Notes: a model not told the origin generated them from the sequence alone. DNA of 64,000 nt from Papiliotrema nemorosa (GCA_032158125.1 JASKOT010000033.1:1-64000); one strand, 5' to 3'. Counted from the first letter of the stretch, positions 41,631 through 53,341 are shown. Numbers and translations: made by a program.

Positions 41631-44240
41631 TTAAACAGCATGACCCGTCTCGACCGAACTCTCATCTTCCTCTGTCATGTTCATGACCCTCAATTGGCTC
41701 AATGCGCTGTGTCTCTTCTCCCGGTTCCCCACTGTTCCGATGCCCAGTCCCAAGCTATCACGGGAAGCTGGAACACCGAATGTCCCAGGTGAGCCGGGAG
41801 AGAGAGGAGATCGAGGTAGAGGGATTACAGCTGGGTTACTGGCTCGTCGTGCTTGAACGTCGAATTGAGGGGATCGAGGGGTAGGTGTAACTGAACCAGA
41901 AGAAGAAGGTGTCGCAATATAAGGGACTGAATCTCGTCGATTCCCACCGGCGAGTTGTCGTCCCGCTTGAATAGGCTGGGAGACAGCTCGAGGACTAGGG
42001 GTGGAACTTCGTCGAATGGCTGGATCAAGGTTGAGACTGTTTCGTTGGAAATCAAGAGACGGGAGACGAGGTACGACACCGCTCGACTGGTGGAATGACG
42101 CAGGTCGTGCGATTGGTCCAGCAGGAGCTGATGTGTATCCGTCGTATGCATTGTCAGTGTCGGTATCGGGTTTGATAGGCGAGACTAGGGCAACAGTAGA
42201 GGTTGGTTGAGCAGAGGGAGCGTTGACGGGGATGGGAGGGAGAGGATGGGCGTGAGATCGAAGAGTCGAAGTAGGCGAAATGGATCGGAAGGCTGGTTTC
42301 ATGTGCATTTCCTGAGCCAACATGGACCAGTCCAATCCGTCGCTTGACGAGGGTTGGAAAGCGGGACCAAGGCCTGCACCGGGGGCGGCAGGAGTAGGCG
42401 GGAGGATGTTGAGCTCGGGAACTAAAGCTTGTTGTCCATCGTGAAGAGGCGTACCCATTCGAGGAGAGTCATCTTCCACCGAGTCGAATCGGATCAAAGG
42501 GGCGGGATCGGCAAATGGATCCACAGCTGTCGAAGCCACACCTGATCCTCGTCTGGCTTCACTCGACTGAGCTCTCTCGTCGACTTTGCCCAACCCGAAA
42601 TCGATATTCTCCCATCGCATCGCCTTTTCATCGAGACGAGTGACTCGAGGTGGGCTTTCGACTTGCACCATCTCCCTCTCTCCAATACTGCTACTCGATT
42701 CACTGCCAGATCGTCGTCGGGCGGAGAATCGCTTGAAAGCACCAGCAAGATCGGTCAAGATGTTTCCATCCTTTTCGTTGGCATCTCGGCCGAATCCATA
42801 CTGCGTCTTGGTTCGTCGAGAGGGAGAGTGGTATTGATCGAGGGCGGTTCTGAAATCTCCCTCGTCCTCTTGAGAGGAGAAGGAAAAGTGTCGAGCCAAT
42901 CGTCGCTTTTTGGCGATTCGGACCCTGCGTCGGATAAACCAGACGGCGAGTGGGATGAGGATCAAAGCAGCGATGATCACTGGAACGACGATCGAGGTGG
43001 TCTTCTTCTTGTCCCCGCCAGACGTGGCGTCTGAAGCAATGTTGGTTCCGGTGGTGTTGGTGTTCCCGGTCGTGGTAGACTGGTACGTCTCCAACATGTC
43101 CTTGTTCCAGTACGATTTCCAACTCCAGGTCGATTGTGTAGGGTCTCGCATGTCAAGGTAAAACACATTGGTCGAAGGAGAACCCGTGGAGCCAAGACCA
43201 AAAGCGGTGATCATCACACCTTGAGGAGTCATAATTGACGAGTGGTAAGACGCCGCCGAGGAAGCGGGAGGCTGAAGGTTGGACGGCGTAGACCAAGCCC
43301 AAGAGGTCGTGTTGAGGAATGCCAGGGTGGATGTTGCGGCATTGTTCACATTACCTCCATGCAAGACCAACAGGTCGAGACTGGGGTGGGCTACAAGCGA
43401 AGCTCCGACCCGTCCGACAGGGACATCTCCGGTTGTCGCTTGCGACACCCAGCCCGAGCTGGTGGTGTACTTGCCGATGTAGTTGAGGGATACCGAATCT
43501 CCATTGGCGGCTTGTCCACCAATCATGTAAAGTGTTCCATCGGTCCCTCGCGTAAAGGCAAAATCGGAGACTGCCAGCTCAGAGCCAGTCAACGACCCAG
43601 GGAGGTTCTTTGTCGATACGAGGGATGTAGCGCCGAGCGGGATTGACAATACATCCGCTGCAGGGTAGGTATAAGATGCAGTAGCTATTGTCAGCTCGAC
43701 CACGGTTGAGGACCTACAGCACACGTAGGTGTCCGCTACACCACCGACCACAGTGATGACACCATCCGCGGATCCATTATCGATCCAAGCTGCTTCGGCT
43801 CCTCTTCTCCTGACGAAAGAAGTAGGGTTCGCATGAGTCCATTCGGTGGCTGACCCCGACAAGTCCAGACTGTGCGTTACAGCGTCGGAAGAGCACGACG
43901 AGGTGATTCCACCAAGAACCATCAAGCTCTTTCCACCTTCACTCAGAGTTGCCGCTGCAAAAGCATGAGGAGGGAGGTTTGTGTTCGGTCCAGCCGAGAA
44001 TGAAGGCCCAGTCGTGTTGAGCTATCATCAGCGACTGCAGGGTGAAAGGTGGATACTCACAGGGAGAATGAGGACATCATTGGTCACTTCTGCTCCGGAA
44101 GATTGGACCTGTCCACCAACAATGTACATTGCCTGTTGAGACGGCACATAGACCGCTTGATGACCCCACCTTCCGGAAGGTGTACCGGCCAACACGAGCG
44201 GAAGGGCTGTAGCGAAAAAGACCCGCTTGACGTTGGACAT
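41631..44240 (-). CDS. kelch-repeat type I membrane protein
   Basis: Probable cell-surface or endomembrane receptor-like protein. ATG 44240 (MSNVKRVFFATALPLVLAGTPS, a signal peptide) to TAA 41631. The extracellular half contains kelch motifs built on GRWGHQAVYVPSQQAMYIVGGQ, LMVLGGITSS, ITVVGGVADTY, GTLYMIGGQAANG, LLVLHGGNVNN and MITAFGLGS. A Thr/Ser-rich stalk (TTTGNTNTTGTNIAS) precedes one TM helix, TSIVVPVIIAALILIPLAVWF, with a strongly basic stop-transfer RRRVRIAKKRR. The cytosolic tail of about 430 residues is Ser/Pro-rich with proline motifs (HPLPPIPVNAPS). Introns: one near 44018-44060 and a probable in-frame 33-nt one at 43685-43717. No catalytic domain in the tail. Similar kelch-TM proteins occur in filamentous and basidiomycete fungi; the ligand is unknown. 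Confidence 0.8.
43685..43717 (-). other. probable 33-nt in-frame intron in the kelch gene
   Basis: GTAGGT...GCTGACAATAG on the minus strand. Its length is a multiple of three and it holds no stop, so both retained and spliced forms stay in frame. Spliced, the protein reads TYVCSTASYTY; retained, it gains RSSTVVELTIA between. Confidence 0.55.
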
Positions 44241-44855
44241 CTTGTGATTGAATCCTTATAAGAGAGAGAGTGGTGCACCTCTTCTAGAGGGTGAGTTGAT
44301 CGAGTCGACCTGCGACGAAGATGAGAAGAGTAAGGAGAGGAGAGATGAGAGATTAGAGATTAGAGATGAAATGGGTAGAGGTTAGAACATGAGATTTGCG
44401 TCCAGGGGTCAGCTTGTTCTAGGCATTCTTCCTGGTCTCTTGCTCGATGCCCATCCCATGACGCCAGGGGACGAGTTGCTTCTTCTGCGAATTGTTCCCC
44501 TCGCTCGACGTAAGTGGGAAATATGAGATGGCTATACTGTCGGGTGCAAGCCATTTTAGGACACTCTGGCAAGAGATGGCTGAACAATGGGGTCGAGGAT
44601 GGCAAGCGGCGATCACCGACCTGGCAACACACCTGTCACGTGACTGAGTGGCAAAAGATTGTAGGTTTTGGTACCCGACCAAAAGTTCGAATCAGAACTG
44701 CCTGCACCAACCAACTCGAGAGCAATCAACGGCAGACTTCGCTCATCTACTCCATCACAAAAGGCTCGCGCAGTTCGAGTCAGCTATTATCGGGAGAAGC
44801 CACCAACCAAAAGATATAAAAATTGCGCAAACCCGCATAATCACCCCTCCTTACC
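44241..44855. promoter_or_regulatory. divergent promoter region kelch gene / La gene
   Basis: About 615 bases. A GAGATTAGA-type imperfect repeat runs about 44340-44370, and GATATAAAAATTG (44812-44824) is a TATA-like element 32-44 bases before the La start. Overlapping open frames of 90-114 codons at 44360-44850 show no family features. No RNA gene recognised. Confidence 0.45.
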
Positions 44856-46965
44856 ATGTCCGAATCAGCTACCGCCCCTCCACCCACCACTGACGGAGAC
44901 GTCAAAATGGAGGAGACCAAGCCTGAGGTCCGGGCTGAAGAGACCAAATCCCAGCCCAAGCCAGAGACCAACGGCTCAAAGATCACTGCGCCTCTCTCTG
45001 CTGAGGCCATGAAGGATCTCGGCATGTCGGTGCCCGAGGACGACGACGCGATGGACTCGCATGATCTGACCGTGCCCAAGGTCGAGGGAAAGTCCGAGGA
45101 GGAGGTCGTCGAGGCTTTGGAGAAAGCAGCCAAGCAGGGTGAGCGGATTGAAGCGAATCACCATGCGGTACTTTGCTGATCCCAGTCAACTTTTACTTTT
45201 CCGATTCCAACTTGCCCGTCGATAAATTCTTCTTCTCTTTGACCGTGTGCAACGCCGAAGGATGGGTCCCCCTCAAGACCATCTGCACTTTTAAGCGAAT
45301 GCGAGAGTTCAAAGACTTTGGGGATGTCGACTTTGTCAAGGTCGCCCTTCGAAGGCGGATCGTAGACGAGTTGAAGGAGAATGACCCGTTGTTGTGGCTC
45401 GACAAGACTGGAGAGAATGTTCGACGAAAGCGAGTTCTCGAGAAGAAGTCGGATGCTTGGGATCGAAGCGCCTACGTCGTCAGTGCTACGCCCTGCTTTC
45501 TACCCGGATTGAGCTGATGAGTGCAGAAAGGTTTTGGAGAGCAGGAGTCACCCGAATTGCAGCAGAACATTGAGAAATACTTCGACCAGTTTGGCTACAA
45601 GGTCAACGCTGTCCGGTTGCGACGAAAGGACGATCCCAAGCAGACCGACGGGAACAGGAAGGGATCTTTCAAGGTATGTAGCCTGCAAATTGCACCTGCA
45701 GAGGTCCAAAGCTAACTCTTACAGGGATCAGTGTTCATCGAATTTGGCTACAAGGCCGACACGGATGCTTTCCTCGCGAGAGAGTCTTACCCCAAGTACC
45801 AGACCGGTGACGACGCAGAAGAGATGAAGGTCATGAGCAAGTAGGTTCGACGCGTATGGAGATGGGCTCAACTCATGTTAGACAAGCGTACTGCGACATG
45901 AAATGCGAGGAGAAGGGTATCGACAAGAAAGTTTGGAAGGCCAACAATGGTGGAGGCAAGGGGGACAACTCGGACCGAAAGGGTAGAAACGATCGAAAAA
46001 CTGGTCAAAAGTTCAACGGTCTCAACGAGCTGGAAAAGTTGAACTCGGGTCGATCTACCAACTTTGCCAAGATCAGCGAAGACACTGCTGTTGTCGGACG
46101 ACCTATGCCTTCGGCTCACTCTCGAGAAGGAGGAGACTCTGATCGAAAGAAGCGACCTAGGGAGAATGACGACGAGGAGGACAAGCCTGCCAAGCGTGAA
46201 AAGCCTTCGGTCGGTTGCTACATACGCATCTCCGTTCATGGCTGACAGACAGTTTTACGAGATCGAGTTCCAAGGTCATCAGGTGCGAGTCAACACTGAG
46301 AACGGAGCCGTCATAGATCCTCAAGAGATCAAATTCGTCAACGACGTCGTCATCAAATGGTCCAACTCGCAACAGACCGGTGATTGGAAGGAGGTCAAGG
46401 TGAGTCTGCAGTATCTCGCGCATGCTGAGTTGTAGAACAAGGCCCATGAGGTGTTGGGTGGTGAAAAGGCACCTTTTGTCGGTCGACCTCCTTCTCAGTC
46501 TTTCGGTTATCTCTCGCGGGAAGACCAGACTACGCCTTACTCTGAAGACGAGATCAAGAACCTCAACGATGCAAAGATTGCTTACGGCGACGAGCCATTG
46601 ACCTTTGAGCGACTCGAGGGTGAGTCGCCGAGCTTCCGGGGCATTCAGTGGAGCCGTAGCTGATGATAGAATCTGGTCAACGAGATTTCTGGGTCCAACG
46701 ACTTTCGTTCGCTGGTCGAAAACACGCCGAGAGGGAAAACGAGGCGTTTGCTGCTTCCAACAAAGGTGGCAAGCGAGATTTCGGTCGAGGAGGTCGGGGT
46801 GGTGGAGGACGAGGAGGAGGCCGAGGTGGACGAGGTGGTCGGGGTGGTCGTGGTGGGCGAGGTGGCAAGGGCGGAAGGGATGGCAGGGATAGGGATGGCA
46901 ACAATGGCGGAAAGAGGGATAACCGATCTCAATCTGGCTTGCCTCCGAAGGTCGCGACGGATTAG
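44856..46965 (+). CDS. LHP1: La (lupus La) RNA-binding protein
   Basis: Binds the 3' UUU-OH of new RNA polymerase III transcripts (pre-tRNAs, U6) and protects them in the nucleus. ATG 44856 (MSESATAPPPTTDGD) to TAG 46965, about seven introns. An acidic N-terminal region leads to the La motif: VNFYFSDSNLPVDKFFFSLTVCNAEGWVPLKTI, TFKRMREF, ALRRRIVDELKEND, and KVRR-like VRRKRVLEKK. An RRM follows (IEKYFDQFGYKVNAVRLRRKDD, GSVFIEFGYKADTDAFL), then an xRRM-like segment (FYEIEFQGHQ to IKWSNSQQ, EVLGGEKAPF) and, after basic KKRPREND, a C-terminal RGG box of about 15 RGG/GGR units (46785-46870). A basic stretch EEDKPAKREKP could be the nuclear signal. The RGG box is more developed than in budding-yeast Lhp1. 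Confidence 0.93.
46785..46875 (+). repeat. LHP1: RGG-box coding repeat of the La gene
   Basis: GGTCGAGGAGG-type repeats encode GRGGRGGGGRGGGRGGRGG and so on, a G-rich low-complexity sequence within the last exon. Confidence 0.8.
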
Positions 46966-47114
46966 GCTGGATTGCAAAATCAAGAGTGGTGTATTTGGTG
47001 ACTTATGACCGTTTTCTATGGTGACTTGACCAGACGGAGAATGTGTTACGACGTTATGCATCTGTTGACCTACGTGGATCATACTTACTATCTCGTGGCA
47101 CACTTCGGTCATGG

Positions 47115-48387
47115 TCACCAGTGCCCTCCCCACTCACCTCCATATACTGTTCCGGCCTGATTGTCAGCTACAAGTGTGTTTCCATCTTCCACGACTGACA
47201 GAGACCGCATGGACCCGCTCTTCTCTACTCATATCCACCAAAGCCTAACATCAGGATTGCCCATCTCACACCAAGGATCGACTTACATGAGTCATGGTTC
47301 TACTCATCATCGGCCATTCACCCTGCCCACTCCGGGGTAATGACCCAATCGTGTCAAAAGGTCTTCTCACCCCAAACTCCTCGTATGTCGGCTTCATCAT
47401 CCATTTCACGTTTCCCTGACTACCACCAGGAGCTGGAAGCGTAGCAGCTGGAACGAGTGTGGCGGGCGTGGGGTTGGGTAAGAATCGTTCGGGATGTTTT
47501 CGTTGTTGCTTCAGAAGCTTTTCCTGTGCTCTGACCGTCAACATAGACTACACCCAACATACTGCATCTTGCTCAACAGTAACAGCTTGCGGCAAGCAAA
47601 GGTTGTACGTACTTGAGATCCTTCTTTTTCTGTTTGACCTCGGCTCTATACCTCTCTTTAGCTTCTACCGCCTGAGCTCTATCCCATTCTTTGTTGGCTT
47701 TCTCCCACTCTTTGGCCATTTTCATCTGGTCCGCTCTCATCTTTTCCAAATGACGTCTTTCTTTCCAAGGTAAAGACCAGAAATTGTCCGGGAGAGGCTG
47801 GACGAACAGGTGAGGAGCGAACATTCCCGCAGAAGTCGGTATAGCGGTTGGAGGTTGGGCGGACAGTGGGTAGCCGTATGCCATGGACGGGTCTAGCGAG
47901 CAGAAGGCTGAGAGTTGTTGAGCTCGCGGTTGGAATTTCTGTTGAGCTGCAGAGTGTGATGAAATCCCTTGAGCTGCAGAGTGGGAAGAAGGCATAGGCA
48001 TGGGACGGGATCCAAACGACGTCGAACCTGTCAAAGGCTGTGTGTCAGAAGGCGCAAAATCCATCCAGGTCAAAAGACACCTCGATACGGGTCCCTCGTA
48101 TCCATTTGCCTGTCCAAAGGGAAGACTATCCAGACGGAAAGGGGAACCTAGCTCACCTTTTCATCCCATACCACACCCCTGCCTCCGATTTTTCTGCCCC
48201 ACCACCCTCCCCCTCCTTTCCCATTACCCACATCAATGACTCTCCTAGGGGGTTGCGCCGGGTCATTCGGATTTGTCTGGAATGTCACCCTTGCTGTGGG
48301 CTTCTTCTTGCCGAAAAGAGAGGTCGGAGCGGGGGGTTCGGTATATAGTAAGCCGGCGCGTATGGCATCTATAGCTGGGTCTGGCAT
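47115..48387 (-). CDS. uncharacterised coiled-coil protein
   Basis: Not recognised. Exons joined by eye: ATG 48387 (MPDPAIDAIRAGLLYTEP) to about 48144, about 48020 to 47615 (joined after WDEK), about 47545 to about 47290, and a last piece (ADNQAGTVYGGEWGGHW) ending at TGA 47115. The protein has PPAPTSLFGKKKPTARV early, a Gly/Trp patch NGKGGGGWWGRKI, a Ser/Ala/Gln/Pro-rich middle, then a charged helix (WKERRHLEKMRADQMKMAKEWEKANKEWDRAQAVEAKERYRAEVKQKKK) likely to form a coiled coil, and a Pro-rich segment. A start 11-25 codons upstream (MSGHTRETQ or MADSID) through a short intron is possible. The final two splice choices are uncertain. Confidence 0.55.
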
Positions 48388-48647
48388 GGCTTGAAGGTCG
48401 TGCGACTATGAAAGGTCAATATCAGTAAGGATCAACGACGTCAATAGAGTCAGCCATGCCTTGCGTTTCTCGAGTGTGTCCTGACATGGAGTCGATCGAG
48501 GAGTGATGGGCAAGAAGGGGTTCAAACTGTGTATGTGTGTGTATCGGAGAGGGGAATAATCGTCCGGTTATATCGGGTAACGGTCAAAGACCTCTTGATG
48601 GTCCACTCGACTTCTTGCAACCTCCTTCTCGACCTCGCCAGATCACC

Positions 48648-50088
48648 ATGCCATCTTCAGAGGAGAATAGCGGGGCATCTTTCGGTGAGATTAGATCTGG
48701 GCTTCCCTTGGAAAGACTCGAGCCGTACCTCGCAGCCCACATCCCAGGGTACAAAGGTCCACTCACGGTTAAACAATTCAATGTGAGCCTCTGCCCCTTC
48801 GGAACTGACCACAGTTTGGTCAATCCAACCCCACGTACCTCCTCCTCACCCCATCTCATCGATTAGTACTACGTCGGCAGCCTTCGGGCAAGTTGCTCTC
48901 GCCTACAGCACATCGGATCGATAGAGAATACCTCATTCTTGAACATATCAACGCCTACAATGCCTCTCTCGGATCTAAGGCAGCAGAATGGGGTGTACCG
49001 GTACCCAAAGTATACTGCCTATGTATGGATCCCGCCATAGTCGGGGCTGGGTTTTATGTCATGGAGTATCTGGAGGGGCGCATCTTTACCGATGTTCGCA
49101 TACCCTCAATCTCCCTCGAAGAACGCAGAGCATGGTGAGTGAATTACCCAAGCTAATCACTGATATCAAGCTGGAAATCCGCTATAGAAACCTTGACTCG
49201 ACTATCTTCCATCCCACTAGACGTGCTCAACCTGCCAAGCTCGTTCGCCCCGAGACTCGAGGACAAACCGTACTTTCCTCGTCAGGTCGGGTCACTGCTC
49301 AAAGTGTCTGCTTCACAAAGCAAAGCGACCTCGAAAGAAGGGAAGGAGACGGGCGAAATATGGGGTACAAAAGAGCTCAAGTCATACTATGCCGATGGGG
49401 CCAAGGTCATCGCGGAAGAAGAGAGGCGACGCGGAGTGAGTAGTGTGGTACATGGTGATTACAAGCTCGACAACTTGGTGAGTTGATGTTTACCGAAGCC
49501 CATTCTCGAATCTTTGACTCACTGGTATTGCAGATTTTCCATCCAACAGAACCAAGAGTGATAGGTATACTCGATTGGGAGCTGTGTACTTTGGGTTCAC
49601 CCCTTGCAGATCTAGGCAATCTCCTCCTCCCTTTCTCCATCGCTCCTATCAGGGACAAGGCACTGCTTCATACCTTGACAGGAGGCAAGGGCGAGACGGG
49701 TTTGTTGATCGGCTTGAAGGGTTTGCCGAGTGATAAGACGGGTCTACCATTGAGGGAGGAGATTGAAAAGTGGTGGGTGGAGGGCATGAATGAGGGTTTG
49801 AAGCGGAATGGAGCGAGAGACGGGAGGGCAAATTGGGTCTTGCCCATTCAGCATATGAGGTGGGTCGAGCTTTCATTCTCGGCACTCGAGCTGACTCTCA
49901 GTTGGGTAAGGAGCTGGATCCTATTCCGACTTGCCATCATCTCTCAGGGCATCGCCGCTCGAGCAGCTCTCGGACAAGCTTCTTCGGCAGAAGCAAAGGC
50001 AGACAACACAATGTTCAACCTCCTTGGAAAACTCGCATGGCAAGCCAAGGAAGACGCCGATGGAGAGGAATCAAAAGCTAGATTATAG
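48648..50088 (+). CDS. APH/ACAD10-type phosphotransferase-fold protein
   Basis: Kinase-like fold of the aminoglycoside phosphotransferase superfamily, resembling the N-terminal domain of ACAD10/ACAD11 and fungal relatives; in animals it is proposed to phosphorylate hydroxyacyl-CoA. ATG 48648 (MPSSEENSGASFG) to TAG 50088. A 32-nt intron (48783-48814) joins KQFN to FGQSNPTYLLLTP, then SHRLVLRRQPSGKLLSPTAHRIDREYLIL carries the ATP-site Arg/Lys region. Catalytic loop is VVHGDYKLDNL (HGDxxxxN) and the metal-binding motif GILDWELCTLGSPLADLGNLL is present. A second intron (36 nt) is at about 49136-49171, a third near 49478-49533. The C-terminus is a helical HMRWVELSFSALELTLSWV to QAKEDADGEESKARL. 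No dehydrogenase domain follows, unlike animal ACAD10. Confidence 0.85.
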
Positions 50089-50144
50089 TCTCTTCGTGAG
50101 ACCGCATGTGTATCATACAAGGTGATGCATGTAGATGTCCAGTT

Positions 50145-51286
50145 CTAACCCTTCACCTTGGGCTCCTTGCCCGTCCCTGGCCATTCGATCACTGCTGGGA
50201 ACTTGTTCTTGGCCACGTCGGCCAATGTCACTCCTGGCATAGGCAGCGACAGAACCCCATTGTACATCCATTCTTCAGGCTGTTTACCCTGCATGAATCG
50301 TTTGGTGGTGTTTGATCTGATTCGTTTGACAGCATCGACAACTTCGATGTACTGGTCATCCGGTCCAGGAACGGCTCCACGGACGTAGATGAGGTTGAGG
50401 GCAGTGTCGATCCGATGAACAAGCAGATTTTGAGTCGTTCGGTTCTTTCCTCCCATTCGACCTGCCATCTTTTTGCCCTTCCATACTTTTCCGGGGTCCT
50501 GACTGTTAATTCCATATCGAGATGAAGAGAGGGGAGCTCACCTGGTTGGCACCGATAGCACCGGGAGATCGATGAGTGACTGAAGTACCGTGAGATCCTG
50601 ATTGACCCCTGAAACCCCATCGCTTCATCACACCTTGGAACCCTTTTCCAATCCTACTTGTTAGATGGTCAAACTACACTTGTACTCACGTCTTTCCTCT
50701 CACATCGACATATTGCCCCGGAACAAAGTGCGCAGCGGAGAGGTACGACCCGACAGGTAACAGCGCATCTTCCGAGACCGGAAACTCTTTCAGTCTATAC
50801 GAAGGTGTTACTCCATTTCCTTGAGCTTTGAAATGCCCCGTTTGGTCTCCTGCCTTCTCCCATCGTTTATCTGTGATTCCGAGTTGTAAGCCATGTAATG
50901 TATCGGATTTATGTGGGAACTGATGTTGATGTGGAGGTCGATGTTGAATCACTTGACATTCTGTCACCTGTACATTAGGCGATGAAGCTATATTTCCGGA
51001 CGATTGGTCCAAGACCCACCTGGAGGACTGTAACAGGCCATTGTTTCCCATCTTGATCCCATAATGTCGTCATACCCCTTTTGCGAGCGACCAGACCACA
51101 TCGGCGTGTAAAAGGTGAAAAGGCGGCAGGGGAAGAGGAAGAGGATGTTTCGGCAGATGGGGATGTGGAAGGGGAAGTGGAAGTGGAAGCGGTGGAGGAG
51201 GACGCTTCGGCGACGGTGGCCATATACCTCGCGGGAATGGAGAATGCTCCTTTTGATGCTAACAAGCGACGTATTATGGATGGCAT
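50145..51286 (-). CDS. MRPL9: mitochondrial large-subunit ribosomal protein uL3m
   Basis: Component of the mitochondrial 54S ribosomal subunit. ATG 51286 ([26 protein letters not shown]) opens a basic, Ser-rich N-terminus that fits a mitochondrial presequence. A Ser/Thr/Ala linker follows, then [26 protein letters not shown], the typical uL3 first strand. Further on: [47 protein letters not shown], which carries the conserved central extension, then [17 protein letters not shown] and the C-terminal part to VKG and TAG 50145. Three introns are visible. The gene has only 56 bases to the tail of the APH-like gene. Confidence 0.93.
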
Positions 51287-51741
51287 GGTGTGGTAGTCGG
51301 GATGATACACCAAGGTAGAATATAGGCAGTGAAAGAGATGGAGAGGGAGGGGAGGGAGGGATAATTTTGATTCCGCGTTTGAACTGTGCGGTGACCCGAG
51401 TAGTTTCGAGACCGTTGCTGCGGTGACGATGGGATAGCCATCATACAAACGTCTTGCATACCAGTGCATATCCATCGACGACGACAATCACTGGAGCAGA
51501 GAGGCACGAGCGTAGAACGGAAGCTCTGGAAGCTTCATCCTACGTACGACTGAAGTGCACGCGGGTATCCAACAACTTCGGTGAGAACAGGTCGAGCATC
51601 AACAAGCAGCCCTGGAATCCCTTCACCGATCACCTCGCATCTTGGCATAACACCAAAGCACCTCAACCTACATTTGCACCCTCGCATAGACTCCTACATA
51701 TCTCAATAAGCTCTTGCGTGTTCACTAGATAAGGTATCACG
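51287..51741. promoter_or_regulatory. divergent promoter region uL3m / SKT5-like gene
   Basis: About 455 bases between two outward-facing starts. The minus-strand frame runs open for 67 codons upstream of the uL3m start, which is probably chance since a mitochondrial presequence begins at the chosen ATG. No other gene seen. Confidence 0.4.
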
Positions 51742-53341
51742 ATGGCCGCGATACAACAAGGGTACCCTTCGAATCACCCCGCGTCAATGTACATTGAGGA
51801 GGATTCCGACGCAGGATCAGCAAGACAGTCGCGTATAGTCTCCCAACCCGCTCCTTTGTTGGACCAGTGTGAGTTTCCCTCCATTCCTTTGGGCCACCCT
51901 TCCTAGCTCTAATACACGATCCATTGCATCTCATTGGCTATTTTCGTACATGCCATCGTCAGACGCAATACTGATGCGCATAGCCCATTTGCGCCCAGGC
52001 AAAGAAGCCGCTCTACTATCACACGATCGGACACTCGAATTGTACCGTGAAAATGCGAAGAAGACCAACGATCCAGAACTCATATTCGAATTTTCAGTAT
52101 TCATGATTGATGCTGCGAAATCCATGGTGATTCCCGAGGACAATACCCCCGGTGCTGCTCCAGGTTTAAATAGAGGAGGAATGAGCGCTACTGCACTCTC
52201 GGACAAAAAGGAAGAACTCATAAAAGAAGCTACGACGCTTCTGAAAAAGTTGGCCGATAGAGGTCATCCGGACGCACAATACTTTTTGGCGGATTGTTAC
52301 GCCAATGGAATTGGAACAGTGAGAGGAAGGCAAGATTTCGATAGAGCGTTCCCGCTTTTCGTGTTGGCGGCGAAACATGGGCATCCGGATGCTTGTTATA
52401 GAGCTGGAACATGCTGCGAACACGGATGGGGATGTCGACGAGAGTCTGCAAAGGCAGTACAATTCTACAAGTGAGTCGTCCTGCATTGCTCTTGTCGATT
52501 CTGACTCATGGTAGGAAAGCGGCAGTGGCGTTACATCCAGGAGCGATGTACCGACTAGGTACAGCAGAATTGAACGGCTCTCTAGGCTTGAGCAGACGCC
52601 CGAAAGAGGGTGTGAAATGGCTCAAACGGTCCGCCGAACATGCTACGGAAGAGTTTCCTCATGCTCTACACGAACTGGCACTGTTACATGAGAGGGGTAT
52701 CGAAAATGTCGTTTTCGTCGACCTAGATTACGCCGCAGAATTATTGGCTCAAGCTGCCGAATTGGGCTATGCACCGAGCGCATTCAAGCTGGGAGAGTGT
52801 TACGAATATGGAAAGATGGGTTGTCCTCAAGATGCCGCCTTGTCCATACATTACTATGTGGGTGCCTATACAACCTCTAGGCGCCCTGACTGATGTCAGA
52901 ACATCGCCGCACAGCAAGATCATCGGGATGCTTGTTTCGCTTTGACAGCGTGGTACCTAGTCGGATCGCCAGGCGTTCTTCCTCAATCCGATACCGAGGC
53001 GTATCTATGGGCCAAAAAGGCAGCAGAAATGGGTCTGGCCAAAGCTCAATACGCAGTAGGATACTTTACAGAGGTGAGTCCATTACTTGCTTATCCACAT
53101 GCCTTGTCAGTTGATTGAGCTGATGTTGCAGACTGGAGTAGGAACCGACGCCGATGTACAAGAATCGATGAAATGGTACAAACAGGCTGCAGAGGGTGGT
53201 GATAAGCGTGCCACGAAACGGCTGGCCAGTACAAACCGTACAGGAAATGCCGTTCTCGATAGAAGGCTGGAGATTGAAGCTATGAAGGAGGATCATGCTG
53301 GAAAAGGCGGCGCAAAAGGAGATGGCTGTGTCGTCATGTAG
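51742..53341 (+). CDS. SKT5: Sel1-repeat chitin synthase regulator (Skt5/Chs4 type)
   Basis: Activator of class IV chitin synthase (Chs3) at the plasma membrane and bud neck; needed for cell-wall chitin and chitosan. ATG 51742 (MAAIQQGYPSNHPASMYI) to TAG 53341, four introns. After a short disordered N-terminus come YAILMRIAHLRPGKEAALL and seven or so Sel1/TPR-like repeats (EATTLLKKLADRGHPDAQYFLADCYANGIG, PLFVLAAKHGHPDACYRAGTCCEHGWG, PGAMYRLGTAELNG, KWLKRSAEHATEEFPHALHELALLHERG, ELLAQAAELGYAPSAFKLGECYEYG, KAAEMGLAKAQYAVGYFTETGVG). The C-terminus ends in CVVM, a CaaX prenylation box like that of Skt5, which would anchor it in the membrane. A shorter N-terminus than budding-yeast Skt5 is evident. 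Confidence 0.88.

Noticed and set aside
44660..44700. Possible tRNA B-box (AGTTCGAATCA)
   Set aside because: The sequence departs from GGTTCGANTCC, there is no A-box at the right distance, and no cloverleaf can be drawn.
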